From positions 18,691 through 57,518 of the forward strand of contig WHTZ01000040.1 in assembly GCA_009377495.1 (NCBI GenBank): 38,828 nucleotides of DNA, written 5' to 3'. Positions 8,203-15,141 of this stretch are shown piece after piece. The translations under genes and the position numbers were made by a program. Each line of letters starts with the position of its first letter. Within the stretch, counting starts at the first letter, position 1. The notes under the pieces were generated by a model. It was not told where the DNA came from. It did not search any database and saw only the letters and a list, made by a program, of their open reading frames with translations. Source of the DNA: Luteitalea sp. (GTDB taxonomy: Bacteria; Acidobacteriota; Vicinamibacteria; Vicinamibacterales; Vicinamibacteraceae).

Positions 8203-9131
8203 ATCGGAAAGTTACCGTCGTGGGTGGCGCCGGGAACGTGGGCGCTTCGGTTGCCCGGGTGCTTGCCACCAAGGGGCTTGCGGACGTCGTGGTGATCGAC
8301 ATTGCAGCGGACAAAGCCAAGGGCGTCGCGCTCGACATGTTCGAGGCGTGCCCGATAGACGGGTCCGACGCGCGGCTGGTCGGCGGCGGCGCAGACGACT
8401 ATGCCCTGAGCGCGAGCTCCGATGTCGTGGTCATCACGTCTGGCGTGCCACGGAAGCCTGGCATGAGCCGTGATGATCTCCTCCAGGTCAATTACAAGAT
8501 CATGCAGGACGTCACCGCGGCGGTGGTCGAGCACTCGCCGGGCTGCATCATCGTCCCGGTGGCGAACCCGCTGGACGCCATGTGCCAGGTCGTCTACCGT
8601 TTGAGCGGCTTTCCACGAGAGCGGGTCATTGGCATGGCGGGTGTCCTCGACTCCGCGCGCATGCGGACGTTCATCGCCATGGAGCTCGGCGTCTCGGTCG
8701 AAAACGTGCAGGCGTTCGTGTTGGGTGGGCACGGTGACACGATGGTGCCGCTGCCGCGCTATTCGACCGTCGCCGGCGTCCCCATCACCGAGCTGCTGCC
8801 ACGGGATCGGGTCGATGCCATCTGCAAGCGCACGGCGGACGGTGGCGCAGAGATCACGAAGCTCGTCGGCACGAGCGCGTGGTATGCGCCCGGCGCGGCG
8901 GCGGCGGAGATGGTCGAGTGCATCCTCAAGGACAAGAAGAAGATCCATCCTTGCTCTGTATTCCTGCAGGGTGAATACGGCATCAACGATCTGTTCGTCG
9001 GCGTGCCGGTCAAGCTCGGCGCTCGGGGCCTCGAAGAAATCATCCAGATCACGCTCACCGACGAGGAGCGAGCCGCCCTCCAGAAGTCGGCGGATGCCGT
9101 TCGCGAGCTCGTCTCCGTGATTGGCGTGTAG
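8199..9131 (+). CDS. mdh: Malate dehydrogenase, LDH-like type
   Basis: Oxidises malate to oxaloacetate with NAD. The 310 residues belong to the LDH-like malate dehydrogenase group. Seen: nucleotide loop GGAGNVG at 9-15, acidic Asp34 for NAD preference, substrate-loop arginines 85 and 91 (RKPGMSR), ANPLDAM, the Asp151/Arg154 pair in GVLDSARMR, and catalytic His178 in GGHGDT. The start is the ATG at 8199, which overlaps the icd stop by four bases. The stop codon TAG (9129-9131) is itself part of the GTAG foot of a REP repeat. It faces sdhB. Confidence 0.96.
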   Translation: MNRKVTVVGGAGNVGASVARVLATKGLADVVVIDIAADKAKGVALDMFEACPIDGSDARLVGGGADDYALSASSDVVVITSGVPRKPGMSRDDLLQVNYKIMQDVTAAVVEHSPGCIIVPVANPLDAMCQVVYRLSGFPRERVIGMAGVLDSARMRTFIAMELGVSVENVQAFVLGGHGDTMVPLPRYSTVAGVPITELLPRDRVDAICKRTADGGAEITKLVGTSAWYAPGAAAAEMVECILKDKKKIHPCSVFLQGEYGINDLFVGVPVKLGARGLEEIIQITLTDEERAALQKSADAVRELVSVIGV

Positions 9132-9229
9132 GGCGCCCCTTTGTAGGGCGCCCCTTTAGGGGCGCCATCGTTAGGGGCACCATCGGCATCATGCGTAGTG
9201 TCTGAGGCGCGGCTAAAGCCGCGCCCTAC
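9128..9229. repeat. Paired GTAG-REP hairpins (BIME-like) between mdh and sdhB
   Basis: Three units. A half unit at 9128-9142 starts in the mdh stop codon. A full unit at 9143-9166 has the foot GTAG, then stem GGCGCCCC, loop TTTA, stem GGGGCGCC. A reversed unit at 9206-9229 has the stem GCGCGGC with TTTA loop and its GTAG foot (as CTAC) at the right end. The opposed arrangement resembles bacterial interspersed mosaic elements. The gap between these convergent genes (9132-9246) contains nothing else visible. Confidence 0.8.
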
Positions 9230-9246
9230 CTGACTGGAGATCGGTC

Positions 9247-10002
9247 TCAACGGTCGAACCAACAGGCGCGGGCGTACTGGCGGTTCATTCTAGCGATCGT
9301 CGAGAGCTTGATCTCTTTCGGGCAGACGGCTTCGCACTCGCCCTCGTTCGAGCAACTGCCAAAGCCCGCCGTATCGGCCTGGTCGACCATGGCCACGACG
9401 CGCTTGTGCTGCTCGGGCTCACCATGTGGCAGAAGGTTGAGGTGCGTGATCTTGGCCGCCACGAAGAGCGCAGCCGACGCGTTCTTGCAAGCCGCGACAC
9501 ATGCGCCACAGCCGATACACTGCGCCGCGTCCATCGCGTTGTCCGCCACCGACTTGGGCACGGGAATGGCATGCGCGTCTGGCGCCGCGCCGACGTTCAC
9601 GGAGATATATCCGCCAGCCTGAATGATCCGGTCGAACGCGCTGCGATCGACGACCAAGTCTTTGATGACCGGGAACGCTCGCGCGCGCCACGGCTCCACG
9701 GTGATCGTCGCGCCGTCCGTGAAGCGGCGCATGTAGAGCTGGCACACGGTCGTCCCGCGGTCCGGACCGTGTGCGACGCCGTCCACCAGGAACCCGCACG
9801 TCCCGCAGATGCCCTCCCGGCAGTCCGAGTCGAAGGCGATAGGGTCCTCGCCCTTCCGGATCAGCCCCTCGTTGATGACGTCGAGCATCTCCAGGAAGGA
9901 CATATCCGGAGAGACGCCCTCGGCGGCGTACTCGACGAAGCGGCCACGCGCACTGGGGCCCGCTTGGCGCCAGACACGCAGCGTTACGGTCATCTTGGTC
10001 AT
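9247..10002 (-). CDS. sdhB: Succinate dehydrogenase/fumarate reductase iron-sulfur subunit
   Basis: Carries electrons from the flavin of SdhA to quinone at the inner membrane. The 251 residues contain the three cluster patterns: [2Fe-2S] Cys61, Cys66, Cys69, Cys87; [4Fe-4S] CIGCGACVAAC at 162-172; [3Fe-4S] Cys217, Cys223, Cys227 (CSNEGECEAVCP). The sequence style (CREGICGTCGFLVDG) is that of the three-subunit type-B enzymes. The start ATG at 10002 is followed by a second ATG at 9993. A GAGGG lies 13 bases upstream of the first, next to a GACCCCT heptamer repeat that fills the sdhA-sdhB gap. Order on the minus strand is sdhC-sdhA-sdhB. Confidence 0.96.
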   Translation of the reverse strand: MTKMTVTLRVWRQAGPSARGRFVEYAAEGVSPDMSFLEMLDVINEGLIRKGEDPIAFDSDCREGICGTCGFLVDGVAHGPDRGTTVCQLYMRRFTDGATITVEPWRARAFPVIKDLVVDRSAFDRIIQAGGYISVNVGAAPDAHAIPVPKSVADNAMDAAQCIGCGACVAACKNASAALFVAAKITHLNLLPHGEPEQHKRVVAMVDQADTAGFGSCSNEGECEAVCPKEIKLSTIARMNRQYARACWFDR

Positions 10003-10025
10003 GCGTCTGAACGTTCCCTCCCTCG

Positions 10026-10044
10026 CCCCTGACCCCTGACCCCT
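10026..10044. repeat. Heptamer repeat in the sdhA-sdhB gap
   Basis: Two and a half copies of CCCCTGA stand immediately downstream of the sdhA stop and just upstream of the sdhB ribosome-binding region. The words match the arms of the elements at 1850 and 23721, but no inverted partner is present here. Confidence 0.7.
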
Positions 10045-11958
10045 CTACTTGTAGCTTCGTTGGGTCGGCTTGACGAACTCGAACACCAACGGCTCGACGT
10101 GTCGGAGCGGCGCCCGACCGACGCCGGTGAACTCCCACGCGGCGACGTGCGCGAAGCGCTCGTCGTTGCGCACGGCCTCGCCGTCCGCTGTCTGAAACTC
10201 TTCCCGGAAATGCCCGCCGCACGATTCCCGACGCTCCAGCGCGTCGCGTGCCATCACCTCCGCGAACTCGAGATAGTCGGCGACACGCCCCGCGTACTCA
10301 AGATTCTTGTTCAGGTTGTTCGGCTTGCCCGGCACCCGCACGTCCTGCCAGAACTGCTCGTGGAGCTGCGGGATCGTCGTGAGCGCACGGCTCAGGCTCT
10401 CCGCGTTGCGCGTCATGCCCACGTCATCCCACAGCAGGCGGCCGAGCTCCCGGTGGAACTCGCGCGGCGTCTTCGAGCCTCGAACCGCGAGCACCCGATC
10501 GATGCGCGCCTGCACGGCGTGTTCAGCCTCGGTGAACGCCTCGTGGTCGGTGGTCACGGCCGGAACCGGCGCCGCCGCGAGGTAATTTGGGAGCGTGTAC
10601 GGGATGACGAAATACCCGTCGGCTAGCCCTTGCATGAGCGCGCTCGCCCCGAGCCGGTTGGCGCCATGATCGGAGAAGTTGGCTTCACCAAGCACGTGAA
10701 GCCCCGGGATCGTGCTCATCAAGTTGTAGTCGACCCAGAGCCCGCCCATCGTGTAGTGCACGGCGGGATAGATGCGCATGGGCACGCGGTACGGGTTTTC
10801 GTCCGTGATCTTCTGATACATATCGAACAGATTCCCGTAGCGCTGGCGGATCACGTTGGCGCCCAGGCGCTCGATGGCGTCGGTGAAATCGAGGTAGACG
10901 GCGAGACCGGTCTCGCCGACACCGCGGCCCTCATCACACACGCCCTTGGCTGCCCGCGAGGCGACGTCGCGAGGCACGAGGTTGCCGAAGCTCGGGTAGC
11001 GCCGCTCGAGGTAATAGTCGCGGTCTCCTTCCGGAATCTGCTGCGGCGGGCGCGTGTCGCTCGGGTCCTTCGGCACCCACACGCGGCCATCGTTGCGCAG
11101 GCTCTCGCTCATCAGCGTCAGCTTGCTCTGGTGCTCGCCCGAGACGGGAATGCAGGTGGGGTGAATCTGCGTGAAGCACGGGTTGGCGAACACGGCACCG
11201 CGCTTGTGGCAACGCCAGGCCGCCGTCACGTTCGTGTTCACGGCATTCGTCGACAGATAGAATGCCGTTCCGTAGCCTCCGGTGCAGAGCAGCACCGCAT
11301 CGGCGGCGTACGATTCGAGACGGCCCGTGACGAGGTCTCTCACCACGATTCCGCGCGCCCTGTCAGCGATGACCACCAGGTCGAGCATCTCGCGGTTGGG
11401 GAACAGCGTGACGCTACCGGCCTCGACCTGTCGCATCATCGACTGGTAGGCGCCGAGCAACAGTTGCTGGCCCGTCTGGCCGCGCGCGTAGAACGTGCGC
11501 GAGACCTGCGCGCCGCCGAACGAGCGGTTGTCCAACAGACCGCCATACTCGCGCGCGAACGGCACGCCTTGCGCGACACACTGGTCGATGATGTTCACGC
11601 TGACCTGCGCGAGGCGGTAGACGTTCGCCTCACGCGACCGGTAGTCACCGCCCTTGATGGTGTCGTAGAAGAGCCGATAGACGCTATCGCCGTCGTTACG
11701 ATAGTTCTTGGCGGCGTTGATACCGCCCTGCGCGGCGATGCTGTGCGCCCGCCGCGGGCTGTCGTGGATGCAAAACGTGAGGACACGGTAACCCAGCTCC
11801 CCAAGCGAGGCTGAAGCCGAGGCGCCTGCCAGGCCCGTGCCGACGACAATCACCGTGAACTTGCGGCGGTTGGCCGGTGCCACGAGCTTCGACTCGAACT
11901 TGTGCCGGTCCCACTTGTCGGCGAGTGGCCCGCCCGGAATCCTTGATTCCAACTTCAT
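10045..11958 (-). CDS. sdhA: Succinate dehydrogenase/fumarate reductase flavoprotein subunit
   Basis: Catalytic subunit that oxidises succinate to fumarate, or the reverse. 637 residues. FAD loop VVGTGLAGASAS near 39-50; His72 in HSIAAQGG is the family's covalent FAD histidine. Also seen: FYARGQTGQQLL, QIHPTCIP, HYTMGGLWVDY and ANRLGASALMQGL. The ATG at 11958 opens MKLESRIPGGPLADKW, typical for the long SdhA of type-B enzymes in Bacteroidetes and Acidobacteria. It begins 16 bases after sdhC. Direction of catalysis cannot be read from sequence. Confidence 0.97.
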   Translation of the reverse strand: MKLESRIPGGPLADKWDRHKFESKLVAPANRRKFTVIVVGTGLAGASASASLGELGYRVLTFCIHDSPRRAHSIAAQGGINAAKNYRNDGDSVYRLFYDTIKGGDYRSREANVYRLAQVSVNIIDQCVAQGVPFAREYGGLLDNRSFGGAQVSRTFYARGQTGQQLLLGAYQSMMRQVEAGSVTLFPNREMLDLVVIADRARGIVVRDLVTGRLESYAADAVLLCTGGYGTAFYLSTNAVNTNVTAAWRCHKRGAVFANPCFTQIHPTCIPVSGEHQSKLTLMSESLRNDGRVWVPKDPSDTRPPQQIPEGDRDYYLERRYPSFGNLVPRDVASRAAKGVCDEGRGVGETGLAVYLDFTDAIERLGANVIRQRYGNLFDMYQKITDENPYRVPMRIYPAVHYTMGGLWVDYNLMSTIPGLHVLGEANFSDHGANRLGASALMQGLADGYFVIPYTLPNYLAAAPVPAVTTDHEAFTEAEHAVQARIDRVLAVRGSKTPREFHRELGRLLWDDVGMTRNAESLSRALTTIPQLHEQFWQDVRVPGKPNNLNKNLEYAGRVADYLEFAEVMARDALERRESCGGHFREEFQTADGEAVRNDERFAHVAAWEFTGVGRAPLRHVEPLVFEFVKPTQRSYK

Positions 11959-11974
11959 AGCACGCGTGTCCCCG

Positions 11975-12661
11975 TCACCTCGTCCCTACGAAATATACCC
12001 AAATCGGGATTGCGGCGAACCCGGCCGCGATGAGCAGCGCCAACACGACACCACCCAGGCGAATCAACCGGTTGTACTGCGGATGCTCGATGCCGAGCGA
12101 CTGGAACGCGCTCGCCAGCCCGTGCCGCAAGTGCAGACCGATGATCGTCATGCACAGCACGTAGAAACCCACCAAGCCGGGGTGGCTGAACTTTTCGAGC
12201 ACCAGCCGGTGCAGATCACGATAGTGATGGGTCGGGTCCTCGTAGTAGGTGCCAAACTTGAACGTGATCAGGTGAAGGATCAGGAACCCAAAGATAATCG
12301 TCCCGCTCACAATCATCGTCGTCGATGCAAGCGACTTGCGGCTCGTGTGGCGCGCCCACCGCTTCATCGCATAGCCAACGGGCCGCGCGTGCCGGTTAGC
12401 GGTAAAGTTCACCACCGCCTTGACGACATGCAGCAAGAAGATGGCGGCCAGGCCAGCCTCGGCCACCAGAAGCAGCGGGTTCGAGACCAGCTTGTGACTG
12501 TAGCTGTTGAATGCCTCGGGGCCGACGAAGATGAGCAGGTTGCCTGCGAGATGGAGAATGAGGAACAGGAAGAACGCGAGCCCGGTCACGGCAATGAGGA
12601 CCTTCGTCCCGACCGAGGACGACAGGAACTTCATCGGGCGCATCGGCATACCAAGAGGCAC
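11975..12661 (-). CDS. sdhC: Succinate dehydrogenase cytochrome b subunit, type B
   Basis: Membrane anchor that binds haem and quinone. A 228-residue product with five hydrophobic segments (about 19-45, 63-85, 112-135, 160-180, 200-225) fits the single-anchor type-B family. Histidines at the haem-ligand places are seen in FLILHLAGN, FNSYSHKLV, LLHVVKA and LILHLITFK. Start codon is uncertain: a GTG at 12661 with a close GGGAG, or ATGs at 12649, 12643 and 12634. Conserved sequence begins at MKFLSSSVGTK (12634). It heads the minus-strand sdhCAB operon. Confidence 0.93.
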   Translation of the reverse strand: MPLGMPMRPMKFLSSSVGTKVLIAVTGLAFFLFLILHLAGNLLIFVGPEAFNSYSHKLVSNPLLLVAEAGLAAIFLLHVVKAVVNFTANRHARPVGYAMKRWARHTSRKSLASTTMIVSGTIIFGFLILHLITFKFGTYYEDPTHHYRDLHRLVLEKFSHPGLVGFYVLCMTIIGLHLRHGLASAFQSLGIEHPQYNRLIRLGGVVLALLIAAGFAAIPIWVYFVGTR

Positions 12662-12687
12662 ACTCCCGCACGTGCAGCTGGGCTCGC

Positions 12688-12707
12688 CCGCCGAAGCGCG
12701 AAGGCGG
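12688..12707. repeat. CCGCC-GGCGG hairpin repeat upstream of sdhC
   Basis: A 20-base inverted repeat: CCGCC and GGCGG arms around GAAGCGCGAA. The same element, reversed and with one extra CGCTTCG unit, lies at 20440-20466. It sits in the sdhC leader. Confidence 0.6.
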
Positions 12708-12748
12708 GGCAGATGTGACAGGGCAGGGAGAGAGTCAAGTGAGCGTGC

Positions 12749-12766
12749 AAGAGCAGACCTGCTCTT
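12749..12766. promoter_or_regulatory. 18-bp palindrome, candidate operator of sdhCAB
   Basis: AAGAGCAG at 12749-12756 and CTGCTCTT at 12759-12766 form a perfect inverted repeat around two bases. It lies about 15-32 bases downstream of the transcription start expected from the minus-strand box at 12793-12788. Size and symmetry fit a dimeric repressor site. No regulator gene is in the window. Confidence 0.45.
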
Positions 12767-12787
12767 ACCAACTCATCGTCGCCTCGC

Positions 12788-12817
12788 ATTGTACTGGCAG
12801 GTCGCCGGCGGGCGCAA
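12788..12817 (-). promoter_or_regulatory. Candidate sdhCAB promoter
   Basis: On the minus strand, TTGCGC (12817-12812) and TACAAT (12793-12788) are separated by 18 bases. A start near 12781 would give a leader of about 120 bases before sdhC. The box is the best seen in the 12662-12834 region. Confidence 0.4.
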
Positions 12818-12834
12818 CCGCGCCGGCGCACTTG

Positions 12835-12987
12835 GGTGCTTAACGGAAATGCGGGTCACGACGATCGCCAGAGCGATGGAGAAAAAGGGGACAGGCCCCT
12901 TTTTCGTCGGCGTTGGTTCTCGAAAAAGGGGCCTGTCCCCTTTTTCCGACCCTCCAGATCTCGCGACCCCCATTTCCGTTAAGCACC
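12835..12987. mobile_element. 153-bp MITE-like element with terminal inverted repeats and flanking direct repeat
   Basis: Perfect 17-bp terminal inverted repeats GGTGCTTAACGGAAATG (12835-12851) and its complement (12971-12987). An 11-bp direct repeat CGGCGCACTTG flanks it on both sides (12824-12834, 12988-12998), as expected of a target duplication. Inside, 12881-12906 is a perfect 26-bp inverted repeat of 12921-12946 around 14 bases; each of those arms is itself a hairpin (GAAAAAGGGG stem, ACAGG loop). No open frame of its own. It ends 22 bases before the sucC ATG, so it may have displaced or supplied control signals. The hairpin arm recurs at 25183-25206. Confidence 0.8.
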
Positions 12988-13019
12988 CGGCGCACTTGAT
13001 TCCTGCGCACCTTCTGGCC

Positions 13020-14204
13020 ATGATTAGCATCGTGAAAATTCATGAGTATCAGGCAAAGGTGATCCTGGCGCGGCACGGCGTGCCGGTGCCGCGCGGTGAG
13101 GTGGCATTCAGCTCCGCTGAAGCGGGCGCCATGGCACGACGCCTCGGCAAGATGCCCGTCGTGGTGAAAGCGCAGATTCATGCGGGCGGGCGCGGCAAGG
13201 CCGGCGGCGTCAAGGTCGTGAAGAGCGCTGAGGAGGCTGAGCAGGTTGCCAAGGCGCTGATCGGCAGCACACTCGTAACTCACCAGACGGGACCGCGAGG
13301 GCGCGAGGTGGGTCGGGTGCTCGTCGAGGAAGGCGTGCAGATTGTCACCGAGCTCTACCTGGGCCTGGTAGTGGACCGTGCCGCGGCGTGTCCCGTGATG
13401 ATGATGAGCTCGGAAGGCGGCATGGAGATCGAAGAGGTCGCCGCGCGATCACCGGAGGCCATCAAGAAGGTGCTCGTCGATCCAGGTACCGGCTTGACCC
13501 CGTTCCAAGCACGCAAGCTCGCGTTTGGCGTGGGCCTGCCACCGGACCTCGTCGGGAAGGCCACGAAGCTGATGCTGGCGACGTACGCGACCTTTATCGC
13601 CTCTGACGCGTCAATGCTCGAGATCAATCCACTCATCGTGACGGCCACGGGTGACCTCCTTGCGCTCGACGCCAAGATGGCCTTCGATGACAACGCGCTC
13701 TTCCGGCACCAGGACATCCGCGAGATCCGCGACCTGGCGGAGGAGGATCCGCTCGAGATCGAAGCGTCGAAGTATTCGCTCAGCTATATTCGTCTCGACG
13801 GGAATATTGGCTGCATGGTGAACGGCGCCGGCCTCGCCATGGCGACGATGGATATCATCAAGCTGGCAGGGGGAGAGCCTGCGAATTTTCTCGACGTCGG
13901 CGGTGGCGCCAACGCCGAGCAGATCCGCAACGCATTCAAGATTCTCACGTCGGACGAACAGGTGAAGGCTGTGTTCATCAACATCTTCGGAGGAATTCTG
14001 CGCTGCGATGTGCTCGCCGAGGGAGTCATCGCGGCGGTCAAGGAGCTGGACGTCCACGTGCCCATCGTCATCCGAATGGAGGGCACGAACGTCGAGCAAG
14101 GCAAGGCCATGTTGCAAGGGAGCGGCCTCAACTTCGCGACCGCCGACACGATGGCGGACGCGGCGGAGCGGGTGGCCGAGCTGGCAGCCGCGCCTGCGCA
14201 GTGA
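13020..14204 (+). CDS. sucC: Succinyl-CoA synthetase beta subunit (ADP/GDP-forming)
   Basis: Makes ATP or GTP from succinyl-CoA with SucD. From the ATG at 13020 there are 394 residues (family about 388-400). Seen: KIHEYQAK near the start, ATP-grasp residues (VVVKAQIHAGGRGKAGGVKV), LEINPL, GCMVNGAGLAMATMD, FLDVGGGA and FINIFGGILRCD. A GTG at 13032 is an alternative start. The reading frame stays open upstream to 12507 through a MITE-like element, but that part is not family sequence. No good Shine-Dalgarno is visible. sucD follows 34 bases later. Confidence 0.96.
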   Translation: MISIVKIHEYQAKVILARHGVPVPRGEVAFSSAEAGAMARRLGKMPVVVKAQIHAGGRGKAGGVKVVKSAEEAEQVAKALIGSTLVTHQTGPRGREVGRVLVEEGVQIVTELYLGLVVDRAAACPVMMMSSEGGMEIEEVAARSPEAIKKVLVDPGTGLTPFQARKLAFGVGLPPDLVGKATKLMLATYATFIASDASMLEINPLIVTATGDLLALDAKMAFDDNALFRHQDIREIRDLAEEDPLEIEASKYSLSYIRLDGNIGCMVNGAGLAMATMDIIKLAGGEPANFLDVGGGANAEQIRNAFKILTSDEQVKAVFINIFGGILRCDVLAEGVIAAVKELDVHVPIVIRMEGTNVEQGKAMLQGSGLNFATADTMADAAERVAELAAAPAQ

Positions 14205-14238
14205 ACATTGACAGCATTGATAGGAATCCACAGCGTTT

Positions 14239-15111
14239 ATGGCCGTTCTAATTGACAAAGAGACACGCCTTCTCGTCCAGGGTTTGACAGGGCGCGAGGG
14301 TACGTTTCACGCGAAGCAGTGCGCGGCGTACGGCACGACCGTCGTCGGCGGCGTGACACCGGGGAAAGGTGGCACCACCCACGAAGGCTGGCCCGTGTTC
14401 AACACGGTGGCGGACGCGGTGGCGGCGACGGGCGCCACTGCATCGATGATCTTCGTTCCGCCGGCGTTTGCGGCTGATGCCATCATGGAAGCAGCCGACG
14501 CCGGGCTGGGGCTGGTGGTCTGCATCACGGAAGGCATTCCGGTCATCGACGCGATGCGTGCGCTGCAGTTCATGAAGGGGCGAACGACCCGTCTCATTGG
14601 ACCCAACTGTCCAGGTATCATCACGGCGGGCCAAGCCAAGGTGGGCATTATCCCGGGACACATCTGTCAGGAAGGCCGTGTCGGGATCGTCTCGCGGAGT
14701 GGCACGTTGACCTACGAAGCGATTCATCAGCTCACCACGCTTGGACTGGGTCAGACGACGTGTATCGGTATTGGCGGTGATCCATTGATTGGGACGACGT
14801 TCATCGACACGCTGGCGTTGTTTGACGCGGATCCGGACACCGAAGCTGTCGTCATGATCGGAGAGATTGGTGGCACGGCGGAAGAAGAAGCGGCGGCGTT
14901 CATCGAGACGTCGTGCTCGAAGCCGGTCGTGGGATTCATCGCCGGTCAGACGGCACCGCCCGGCCGGCGCATGGGTCACGCCGGTGCGATCATCGCCGGC
15001 GGCCAGGGGACGGCGTCCGAGAAGATGGCCGCGCTCAGCGCGGTGGGCGTGACGGTGGTCAAGAGCCCTGCCGACATCGGCCGCGCCGTCGCCGACCGCC
15101 TCGCGGCGTAA
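14239..15111 (+). CDS. sucD: Succinyl-CoA synthetase alpha subunit
   Basis: Binds CoA and carries the phosphohistidine of the succinyl-CoA synthetase reaction. 290 residues, normal length. CoA-binding Rossmann start LVQGLTGREGTFHAKQ (12-27), PNCPGI, the SRSGTLTYE motif, GIGGDPLIGTTF, IGEIGG, and the catalytic histidine in GHAGAI. Together with sucC it forms a standard two-gene operon. acs follows after 30 bases and is probably on the same transcript. Confidence 0.97.
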   Translation: MAVLIDKETRLLVQGLTGREGTFHAKQCAAYGTTVVGGVTPGKGGTTHEGWPVFNTVADAVAATGATASMIFVPPAFAADAIMEAADAGLGLVVCITEGIPVIDAMRALQFMKGRTTRLIGPNCPGIITAGQAKVGIIPGHICQEGRVGIVSRSGTLTYEAIHQLTTLGLGQTTCIGIGGDPLIGTTFIDTLALFDADPDTEAVVMIGEIGGTAEEEAAAFIETSCSKPVVGFIAGQTAPPGRRMGHAGAIIAGGQGTASEKMAALSAVGVTVVKSPADIGRAVADRLAA

Positions 15112-15141
15112 GAAAGACGTACTGGATAGGAGAAGGAGCCA

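Noticed and set aside
10630..11814. 394-residue plus-strand frame opposite sdhA
   Set aside because: Antisense shadow of sdhA; no recognisable motif.
12507..13019. N-terminal extension of sucC in the same open frame
   Set aside because: Passes through sdhC antisense, the sdhC promoter region and the MITE-like element; SucC family sequence begins at 13020.
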